Shown here: positions 38,326 to 49,600 of the stretch, one piece after another
How positions within the stretch are numbered: the first letter of the stretch is position 1
Layout of the letters: the number at the start of each line of letters is the position of its first letter
Assembly (NCBI GenBank): GCA_900708905.1
Contig: CAADRB010000063.1
Span: 78,823 to 142,822, forward strand
DNA length: 64,000 nucleotides
Source: Hymenolepis diminuta
Lineage: Eukaryota; Platyhelminthes; Cestoda; Cyclophyllidea; Hymenolepididae
Direction of reading: 5' to 3'
Translations under genes and position numbers: made by a program
The notes under the pieces: generated by a model
What the model was told of the DNA's origin: nothing
Database searches by the model: none
Seen by the model: only the letters and a program-made list of their open reading frames with translations

Positions 38326-40340
38326 TATCTAGAATATATGAAGATTGAATAGCTTGTATAAATGAGTCTAATGAATTAAATCACGGCTAGTACTCCATAT
38401 TGTAATTTAATAAGAAGAAAATTTATACATTGATTTCATAAAGCAGTGCTTTCTGGAAAAAAATGTGGCAGAATTTGTTTTCAGATATGCATCATTTTGT
38501 ATGTACCTTTTGAATTATCCGTTTGCGTTCAAATTGCACTTAATCTATCCTAAATGATATTGATTTGACGATTAAACAAATTAATATTCCCGAAATTGTC
38601 AAATGATCCGTGAAGGCAATTCAACATACAACGCCTCTCAAATGGATAATACAAGCAATTCATTGGTTCAATCGAAATTTGATTTGGTTTTTATAAGCAA
38701 AAACAAATTTAAAGCAAGAGAATTCCAACATTCAGTGGAACTTAAACAAAGTTAAACTCTTAACAAACTTTATATTGACCGATTTTCCCATTGCATTATT
38801 TATAGGATTCATTTGCTATTTCCTGTACTCAGATACTTTCCAGTAATTGAAACTTGCAAACTTTTTTGCTGTTTTGCAATGAACAGTAATAATAATATCC
38901 TCTAAACAAATATTTCTATGAACAACAAAATAATCTAATAAGTGATAGAACGAACAAAGTAGATGCTAGGACAATAAAAACTTCTCACTTTGTTTGAATT
39001 CTGGGTCCGTAAGTTTGTCTGAGTTTTATTAAACAATTCACAAAATCACGACCCAATGTATTAAATTCCACATTTCGTAAGTGACTTCCGTGTTTTAGGG
39101 TATCAAAGTTTATTTTCGCAATATTCAGACCATTTGCTTAACCCAAGGTCGATAATGCTATCTCAACACATTTAACGCTTCCGATAGCCAAGAGCAGATA
39201 GTTAATTCTAAAATGTTTGACATAGGTTAACTCTAACAATGTAATAAAATGAATTATGGTCATTGTTATTTGAAGAGCTCCGCATATCTGCCAATTTCGA
39301 GCTCGTGGAATGGAGACCACTTTTATTCAGTTCAGTATTAGGAAGGCGGGAATGTCAGTCTCAAACTCTACAAAATGACCTTATAAATATTACTTGATTT
39401 CAACAAAAATTATTCATTCTGTGACAGGGGCGATCAGAAAATATTTTATATCACAAAATGTACTGAGTATTCAATTCTGTTGCAGAGTAGGGAACACCAC
39501 TTATAGGACATGGTTGTTGATGATCAGGTTAGTCAAATTGACAGTGATAACACACTAATTATTTGTTGATATCACTCGTTTTAGAGAAATTCAAAGTCGA
39601 AGGCCAGGAAGGTGTGGGGTACGAATGAAGTGATGAAACATTCTTTTCAGTGGAACGAGAAGTATGACAAATAAGAAGGAATGGACGCTTTAACCTGTCC
39701 ATTATAGTAAAAATTTTGAAAGACTTCAATCCTATTTGAGTATCAACTAATATTCCGTGGCAAACAGACTCTCAGACCATGATTCCATTCTTGTTTTAAC
39801 CCAAATGATATTATTTCATTCTTACGACCCCAGGATCAGTGGATAGCACCCAACCCGTCGTATAAATCACTAACCCTACGCAGCGATAGGAATGACATCA
39901 CTTGATTCAAACAAATATGCATTTATTATTACTGCCATTATTAACTTGGGTGATTTTAGGCCATATAACTAGCTATTTTCCAAAGTAACTAAGTTAGTTT
40001 ATGGAGCTTTCATATGGCTAAGTTATTTTGAGGTTTTACAACATTTGTTTTAAGCATTTCGCAGAAAATACTCAAATATTTAAATATAAATGATAAGAAA
40101 CAATACCAGCAAAGTCCATTTCACGACACCTAACCAAAGCCGTCATTTTTTATCTTTCCAACTACGTTCACCGCAAATATAACTAAAAATGCTTTGTCAC
40201 AAGTTGCCTCAACCATTTATTTCAATTTAAATCTCCTAATATGCGACTATATCAAAGGCAGGAAGAGAGTGCATTTACCACTGAATAAAAATTTAGTGCG
40301 TTTTTCACTAAAATAAAGTAATAAACAATTAATCAAAACC
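38326..40340. other. intergenic DNA between the coiled-coil and RNF11 genes
   Basis: About 2 kb of AT-rich DNA upstream of the coiled-coil start and downstream of the RNF11-like gene. No clear promoter motif or gene was seen. Confidence 0.5.
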
Positions 40341-40435
40341 GAAGAGGGGAGAGACAGCAGAGGCGGCAGAGAAGAAAGAGATCGGAAAGTGTAGTTAGAC
40401 ACAGCAAAGGCAGAGGAGGGAAAAAGACGGGAGGA
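40341..40435 (+). repeat. purine-rich tract
   Basis: Nearly continuous A/G (GAAGAGGGGAGAGACAGCAG and onward), so C/T-rich on the minus strand. It lies 3' of the RNF11-like stop and is either its 3' untranslated region or a 5' region of an unseen plus-strand transcript. Confidence 0.7.
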
Positions 40436-40472
40436 TTTACAAGTTTGTACATTGACACACAAGCACGTAATG

Positions 40473-40504
40473 CATCATCAACATCATCATCATCACGATC
40501 TAGG
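40473..40504 (+). repeat. CAT trinucleotide run ending in a strong donor
   Basis: A short (CAT)n array with one CAA, which on the plus strand would encode a His-rich peptide after an ATG at 40470. CTAG|GTAAGA follows at 40504, a good plus-strand donor. A tiny plus-strand first exon is conceivable, but no second exon was found. Confidence 0.5.
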
Positions 40505-40576
40505 TAAGAAAGTTATGCACAAGGAAACGAAAGTTAATTGTTTACTGAAATACAATTTAACTAGTCCACTGGGGTG

Positions 40577-40582
40577 TTTATT
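40577..40582 (-). terminator. AATAAA overlapping the RNF11-like stop
   Basis: The end reads GAC TAA TAA ACA, so AATAAA spans the tandem stop codons. It is a candidate poly(A) signal giving a very short 3' end. A second, unseen signal farther on is equally possible. Confidence 0.35.
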
Positions 40583-40685
40583 AGTCCACATCATCGGGAG
40601 GGTGAACAGTACTGGAAGGGCCTTGTGGCGGCTCCTGCGGCATCTGTGATTCCTCTTCACGAATAGATTGTGACATCTGCTGTTG
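40581..40685 (-). CDS. probable last exon of the RNF11-like gene
   Basis: A minus-strand acceptor TTTTCTTATTTGCAG precedes 34 codons rich in Gln, Pro and Glu (QQQMSQSIREEESQMPQEPP) ending in TAATAA. Its phase fits the AGG|GTGGGT donor of the RING exon, and no other minus-strand gene is nearby. The join crosses a 3.5-kb intron and is inferred only. It could belong to another transcript. Confidence 0.5.
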   Translation of the reverse strand, partial: QQQMSQSIREEESQMPQEPPQGPSSTVHPPDDVD

Positions 40686-43600
40686 CTGCAAATAAGAAAA
40701 CATACTACTTAAATTATAATGAGTAGTGAAGTTATATTTTTCGTTCTACCTTAGAAATTGAATTTACTCTACTTTTGTGACCGCTAAACTGTAGCTATTT
40801 CTCAATATTCTTTCAGTCGAATTAAATTCATAAATCATTGATTTTATCAATTCGCACACCACGTTGTTTCTTAATGTGTTAGCGTTCGATCATCGATTTC
40901 CGGTTCATTGAATTCTTATCAACCTTCCACTGTTTATGTTCTTTAACTTACCGTCCTCCCCATGTTGTTAACATACATATTATCGGCAATCTACCACTCT
41001 CAATTTTTCGTAAAGATGAAATTTTCCTAGTCTTCTTCTGTTCCACTAATTTTCATCCCTTCCAATGAGATTCGGCTGTTCATTTTCTCCTTAGCCACAG
41101 TTAATAAGAATAAGGAAATCCGTGCAAGTTGCATGTTATCATAGTTCATCATGATAGCAATTATTTGAAACTCATCTCAGATTTTTTATTTAAGAAACAC
41201 AACAACAACTGATTTCAGTTCTACTTCAAAATTCAGGTTAACATTATAAGTAGTACAACAAAACTCGTAATACATCAAAAGGAATTTCAGGTGTTCCTCT
41301 CCACAAACATGCTTATTTAAGGCCTACGAGGCAGACGCAATTTATCAAAAACTGTGAAGGGCAAATTAATTCGTATTTCTAAAGTTTTGCTATTTTAACG
41401 GACGTGAAATATTTGGCGGGAGAAAGAACATTTATTCGGGAGTGATAAACAACCAATTTGAAACGATAGCACATGCCTAAAAAATATTATCGTATAAGAT
41501 GACGAGATATAACTAGGATACCAGTGCTTCGAGGAATATCTCTAAATGAAAAGCATTTAACACTAGTGTCTATTCATTAACCAGTTGGAACGAAAGATTT
41601 CGACTTCCAAGTTGGCTAGACTTTCCACTTGGGCCACCCTTTCAGAATATGAATGAAACCAGTCCATTAATTGTCGACGACGACATCTTCAGACTCTCTT
41701 AAACACTGAGAGATGGTTAATCTTATGAAGATGATCTTTCAGGGCACTAACGTATGAAGAGCAAGCTCAGCGAATCCCACAACTAAGTCTCAACTAAGAA
41801 AACTTCGCCACAGAGTACTATAAAAAGTCTCCCAGTATTCTTACCCTAAAACTCCTTCAAATACTAAGAAGAGAAAGACAGCTTACACAAATTCATGGCT
41901 GAAACAGTGTAAATCTCTACATAAAGGAAAATTGAGCGAAAACAGTGATGTGTGACGGGGTCAACTGTACGCGAATTGTGGTATAAGTGTTCATACACTA
42001 TCGACGGAATCACTGCTCCTCAAGTTGTATGAAAGACAAAGGTAATTGAAACATCACATTTAAGCATTTCATCCTTAATAGTGACGTTAAATTCAGTTAG
42101 GGTTTTTTTAAAGGATATCGTAAAATTGCAGCAGCATATTTTCCTCCGAACGCAGTAAGTCAGTGGTAAAAGACCAAACCTCACTAACTTCCCCTAAATT
42201 ATTTGAAGACAGTAAGAATAGTGTAGCATATACATTTGTATCCTATTTTAACCCGTCTATCATTCCTGTAAAATTTTCTTGAGTGTCAATGCTGATACAA
42301 AAGATTATATTACAATCCCTATGTTCTATGTATTTCAAGCTAACCTGGATAAGAAGATATCTCAGTGCCACTCCTCTGAAATACTTGCATTCTATCATCC
42401 CTCATGTTAAACAGAATTAGTCAGTGGGTTTGTCCATCTACATCAATGGACATGCGCCAATGAGCATCAATCTCTAATTTGACAGAAGCGCATAACTGTT
42501 AGTACTGACTCTCGGAGGAATATTGGGGTTCTCAGTCTCCGCTCTGTACAAGGTAAACAACGAGAACAACTGCTTTCAGTAGAGTCTTTCTAATTAACAT
42601 CAGCACCTACACAAGAGTAAACCTTGAGTGAATAATAATTGAATTGTCATGGCTGTATTTACTTCACTAGTGACTCATACGCGCACAAGTTTACATCGTA
42701 CGAGAACCAATGCGTCATAATGCGGTGCAAACATCCTTACATTCTCTAAAGTCCCCTTACCTCAATTTACTTTAAAATTCTACTACACCTTACTTTTCTT
42801 TGAATTTATTATCTTAACATAATGAAATAGCTCAAAATATTAGGTTGTGTGAAATCCTTTATTTTCTGTTTTTTCTTATAAAGAAGTTAACGAGGAGTCA
42901 TATTTTATGATCCATCTTTTATAACTTCTTCCTTAAATATATCTATCAGCATAGATTTCTTTCGCTTGATTTAGACCTTTAACACTCCCAGCTCAATTAT
43001 CTCTTTAATAACCTTCATTCGGAGTCCGAGAATTACAGACGGTCTTCCTTCATTCGAGGCCATACTAAATGTCACTAATCTACACAAATTTTCGAATACA
43101 TTACTCTAATCGGTAAGTGTTAAATTCACGTCATATGAAATTAAGATGTATTAATTTCACGTTGATGAAACCAATCTCTCATATGACATTCAGTTTGATT
43201 TTCAGAGTACGCATGACATTATCCAAACTAACATATATAATAGTAATAGTTAGAAGTTGGTTGACGTTAACCTCAGAAGAAATAGAAAAATCCTTTCCAA
43301 ACAGTTCAGATATCCTATCATTCTATTAGATTTTACCATGAACAAACTCTGATGGGCACCGCAGTGCTCAAGAAATATTACTAGTTGCAGCCACTTGCTT
43401 TTGTTTGCTACAGAATACAAAAGAGTGGAGATGACATTACCATCGATGGAACTAAACCAAACGGTCAGCAAGCTCTGAATATCGTGGACATAATCATAAT
43501 CTTAGATATGGGAGTCAATTCACGAAGTCTGAATATCAGGATATTGAAAGGCAAAAATTTACTCCATGAATGAATATATGTAACTCAACGCTTGATCCCG

Positions 43601-46600
43601 ACTTCAATGCCTATTTCTTCTTGACCTCTTCCTAGGTGTCTACGTTATTGAAATCATTATTCCTTCTCCTTTTTTCAAATGCTTCCTGTGATTAAAGCTT
43701 GTAAAGTTTTTTCAGCACTACCCTTGAACAAAATAATAATTTACATTTTCAGCATCATCTAATGCTACATAAATGACAGTGTAAGTAGCAATGACTAGAT
43801 ATTTATCACTAATAATCAACAGGGGGAATTGTCTTAGATACTTGAAGAGTGAATTTTCTGATACTACTTAATGAAGTACGAGAAGAGAATAAAATCCGTA
43901 CTTGATCTTCACGCAAATAAATGCCCCAAGACCGTCCGATCATTTCTAATCAAAATAACGTTACTGTAATAATGCTGAAAGTATAATCAGGTGTTAACTG
44001 GTAATGAACTCTATACCATTCACCATAATTTTTAGTCTGAGAGCATTGGCTGCTTAATGCTGTTAGTTCAACAAACTACGGTACTACTCAAACAGTGATT
44101 TAAGTGGTGCCTGGTTGGTATAGCTACATATATAGCCGCATAAAAAGCATAGCCACTCTCATAGCCATTACTTAATCAAACGAGGGCAGACAAAGACGAT
44201 ACCCACCCTAGATCTCATCTTAATTCGTAAAACCTCTTCTCTAATACTGGCTATTGAGGGAGGACTGACCGATTGAAGCCTTTGTTCATTAGTACTCGTA
44301 TCACCGGTTTCCGAATCCGTGGTGGTTGCAATTGTTGCGGGAGGTACATTGGAAGGGATGGGGATTTCTTGAAGGCAAGAAGGACAGGTCAGAGATCGAG
44401 TCAACCAATCGTCAATGCAGGCTCGATGGAAGATATGTATACACATGGGCATCTTTCGTAACTCGTCACCTGGCACGTACCCAATCATGCAGATCACACA
44501 CCTGATTGGTGGAAATAGCAAAAGTGAATAAGGTTAGTTCGCATCTCATCTGCGCCTCCTTTTAGCAATCACCTGTCTCAATGATAAACATCGTGTTATC
44601 TTTGATCAAATAGAGGAAAATTGCAGTTTTTAGTATGGCTGATTTTCCAGGAGGGAAAAGGTTTTTGAAAAGAATATTCGCCCAAGCAATTATACGCTAA
44701 ATAAGGGTGAAAAGGGTAGTAGCAAATTCGTATTTATTTGAATGAATCTGTGGATTTGTAATGATTCAATGGATTATTAAAACACTATCAGCAACAAAGG
44801 ATACCAGTTCTAACAAAGAATGAATTAACTAAAGGAAAGATCAGTAAATTTTCTAATTCAAGATTCCAAATCGTCAGACTGTCTGCTTTTTTCTTAACAG
44901 GATTCGTTCGAATCATCTCCTAGAGTTTAGGGGAGTAATTTGAATTGAGGGGTAATGCCACCTTGGGACAAATACCTCTTCTGATATTCGAAGAACAATT
45001 AGTTGATATTGGATAATTGTCATTAGATGGTTTTTATTTAATGCTTCTTACTAAATATTGTTGATAAGCATTAGATAAGTAGCTATAGTTTACTTGTCAC
45101 TATCTTTTGATAAAAAAATGTCTGAGATCGAACTTGTGCCTGACATCAAACATAGTATTTTGAATTTTACAGTGGTAGTATTGGAGTCAGCAATATATCA
45201 CTGACTTTAAACCGTGACAGTAACCAAAATTAATTTTCCTCCTAACTTCAATGAACCTCGTCACAAAGAGAACTGGAAAGAAACAGAAACTGTGGCATAA
45301 ATGCCTTAATAAATACTCTATCGTATTAAATGGCAAGATAAAACATCACTTTTCAAAAATATACGATTGGCATATAGGAGATGTCCATATCATGGCCACT
45401 AAACTGAGGAAAAAATCATAGTAGGCAGGATGTAAAATTTCGTAGATCGACGAGTCATAGATAAAGCGATGTGAACCCCAGCATGGGGTAGACAAGTGGC
45501 AAAATCGATAAGCCAATCATTAGATTAAGTATGATTAGAAGGTAGAGCAGAGTGACATTCGATATGCGGTAGGTAGATCGATAACCAATTCAAATAACAT
45601 GTCATATACCGCAAAGTCGCCATATCTTAATTCGATTTTCTTAATAAAGAATCATCATATATTTCTTTACTCCGAAGTAAGTATTAGATAAAGGAGATTC
45701 GCGATATTTTTATGAGAATCAGACACTCTCTGGTAAAAAAACAAGAATGGGAAATTAATTTTAAAATATGACTGGAAGAGAAATCCTGAAATAAAATAAT
45801 ATATTGTTTTTCATTAGAAAAGACATCACATAGAGTATGTATACTTTTCAAATTTTTACCTGAGTGGGCCACTTAATAGACGCTGTCTTATCCCTATTTG
45901 AGTCCGATACTGTCAATGAATGGAGCGTAGCTCAGTGGAACGACTCCCATTTGCATTTTTAAACAAGTATCTACACTATACAGACACATGACTAAGTTTA
46001 CTGTGAAATGCTTGAGTTTATGAGTAAACACAAACGTATAGAACACAAAATGGGAATAAAAAGATTCGATGAACATCACTTTTCAAAAGGAAGAATCAAA
46101 ATATTTTGTTAGACATCGTTTGGCATTAGAAACGGTTGAAATGGTCAGTGAATACTAAATTATAGTATTTTAACACCCTCTAGTCGTGAGAGTGGAATAG
46201 GCTCCGTGGTATCAGGGCTCTCAGTGCCGGACCAAATAATAAACTCCACTTGAGTATGATCGACTTCTCCGTGTCGTATCTCTTTACCTGCCTAATAGCC
46301 ATAATTATCACAATGTACGGAGATGTAGTCTAGTCGGGAATAAATTTTGCTTTTCAATACATTTCTGGCTCCACTATCAAATCTTATGAAACAGCGGTTC
46401 TTCTATTCCAAACAAATTAGAACCGATATGATAAACATACGGTTTACGCAGTGCAAGTGAGTGCAGATTTTTCTTTCTTAAAAGCCAATATCCTCTGCAT
46501 CTATCTGCTAATTCAAACTTTAAATTGTTCCGGTTAAGTGTTGTTATAAGACAACTCAAGAGAAACCCTTAATTTTCAAAATCTGATTCATTCTTTTCTC

Positions 46601-49600
46601 CTTTCAGTATTGAAAGATGTGCACCCTCTTATCAAACAATTTTCATTTCATAAATTGAAGACTTAAATAGCATACATAGGTTTACATTATTATTATGCTC
46701 ATTTAGGAAAGCGTTTTTGATGTTTACCTAGGATAGAGGGGTAGCATCATAAAGCCCCCCGGTGAGAAACTCGAATTCCGCTAGTCCTTTACTAACCAAA
46801 CTAAACTAGTGCGGTCAGCTTTCCGCACAGATGGTTATCTAAATATGGGCAAATTGAGGACAAGATATGAACAATTAGACAGTGTTGTAACCTCTTATAC
46901 ACATACCTTAGCATGGGGAAAATTAAGCGAAACGGAAATTCCTTTACCACTACTAGAGCGGACGAAAGGTAGTAGCATATCATGACCCATAGTGACCCCA
47001 AAAAGGTTTCATTGAGAGTTTTGATGCGTCTTTACTGAGCTGATAAATTACCCCTCAAAATGGACCTTTTTGATCTTTACTCCGATGTTCCCATGTTTTT
47101 TTTTAATTATGGCTATCAAATATTTCGTTTACCTAACCTAGCACAATTTCGCATCATTAATCCAGTGTCTTGAGATGATTAATCATTTCAGTTGGAATAA
47201 AGCCAAATTATAACTTTGTTACCAAAAAAGTAGAGACAAAGAAGGGTACTAACAACTATTGCTAATAAGAACAAAAATTTTTGAAAGTATAGAGGAATGG
47301 TCACCCAAGCGATGAGAAGACTAAATAAAGTACACACAGATAAACGAACCGAGTTAAATAACTTCGAAGACAAAAAGGACAGTTATTAATTCCAGAATAA
47401 CAGACTTTCGCCGTAGAATTCTGAATAAAACTCCTGAAATTTGATGATGGCCTTATTTTCCAGTCTTTTTAATGTCTACTCAGAACTAGTCCTAGATTTA
47501 ACCTGAATATAATCATACTTTTCTGCAAGGAGGAAATTTCGTAAAAAAATATCACCTTGTACTAATTTTTCAATTATTGAAGAGACAAACTGGTTCGATA
47601 GTCTATAAGTCATTCTGAGGTAGGGAAGATATCGTTTGAAAATTACCTTAAAATACGAAGTGATTCTTTTTATTTTTCTTCGCTAGTTCGAATCAACTTG
47701 AAATTGATAAAGGTGATCTTCTAACAAGGCAGAATACCATTTGTCTTACATGTATATTTTATGTTTTTTTTTAATCTCAAATAAATTTTTGAAAAATTGA
47801 GTAGAACTTGTGTGTGGAAAGCTTTATAAAACTAAAATGACATTCTTCTATCCAACACCATATGCATTGATATTTTACCTGATCAATTATCAAAAATTGT
47901 TTAAACCTGAACTTGATCATAGGCAAGATAAAGCAAGCATTTCGATCTCATATTTGAATCCCCATTACTATATCCAGTTTACATATGGAGTTTTAATCTA
48001 ATCAGATTAATATCAAAACATCTTGAAAAGGAAAAAAGTATCTTGCAAAGCAGATGAAATGTAACGGCCAATCTTGACCTCTGGTGACCCTAAAACGAAC
48101 CCCCCTCCCCCTGCCATGAAGTATTCCGTATGACCTCAATCATAATTTCCTCACTAAACTCGTACTCTTTTGCACGCATGATTTCGCCTACTTAGGCTAA
48201 GAAATCGTATGTTTACTTAACCCACCGCATCAGCGGGTTTCGTCATAAATTTGGATCGATTCCGAGTATAAACGAAATTCCAGTAGAAATTCAATGGATA
48301 TTAGAATATTGGAATTTGCGAAGAACAAGAACAAATTGAAATGATATATCTTCTTTAAAGATGTAAATTATGGGAAATCTTTAAATCACCATCCGACCGA
48401 CATAAGCGATAATGGTTCTGAATGACTAAATAAATTATAAATTATAACACTAATGTACTTGAGAAATAGCCGACATTAATTAGATAACAGAAACACAAAT
48501 CTCATAATGCTACTTCAAGGAGTGTAAATTGGAGAAATGTTATAAATGACAATCATAACATGAATTCTTTATTCTACATCCGAAAAAATAGTCAAAGAGA
48601 AAGTGAGATTTTCTATCAAATTTCTTAAAATTCCCTAAGTTACTCGAAATTTTCCCTACTATGCTTCCCAAGCTAGATAGCCCAGTCCCAACCATACTTC
48701 TTCTAGAGCGTTGGAAAGGCAATACAATTAAATCATCGCCTATTTGAATGTCACCTTCAATCTTTGACCGACTTTTACGAAAAAACATACTCGAACCATT
48801 TCAAAGAAAGCAGCCATTAGTGCTTTAGTCATATGCATGGTCTTAATCAGCAATCAAGGTTTTCGAACTATGAAAGGCATTTTAATATGAATTATTATTA
48901 TTTGCATAGAGTTAAGTTAACCCATATCAGGAAACAACATCCCATTATAGACAGGAATGAGATAAATTGCCTTCATCTTCATCTGCCTACATATTACAAG
49001 CCCATATCATTAAGAAAAGATGTTTAAACCGACCATTCAACTCAGTTCATATTTTCAAGCCTGCTAAAGTAAAAATGGGTTCGTTTTCCCAAATGCTTTC
49101 TAGGGAATCATTATTTATATCGAAATTGCAGACGAAAGAACATAAGTAATACAAAATTCTCCTTTAGAGGAAAATGCTGAACTAGACCAAAGTTTGAAAC
49201 TTGTAATCCAGCTCGATAAAGAACGCCATGGCTAAAGGAGTTTTACAAAGATTGAAGTAATAAAAGCTTCTCAGCTCACAGAGGGTGAAAAATTTTCCTA
49301 CGTCCCATCTAATGATAATTTCGCACCCCGCTGTCTACTTATTAACTAGTTCGGTTGGGCAATTCATTTGCTGAATGAGCACTGATGAGGACGAATCCGT
49401 AACCACTGTCTTGATAGACATACATGCTGACCACTAAGCCATCTCGAGTGGAACTCGAATCGATAAACTTTGATCCTAATTTTACTCCAGACAGTTCAGT
49501 TGGCTAGAACATCCTAGTTAACAGAACAAGGATCGGAAGTTTGATTTCATCTTTAGCCGCAAAGCTACTAATGTGCGCAATAGGTCGTGGATACGATAAC

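Noticed and set aside
44273..44461. Plus-strand frame over the RING exon
   Set aside because: Complementary shadow of the RING-H2 coding exon.
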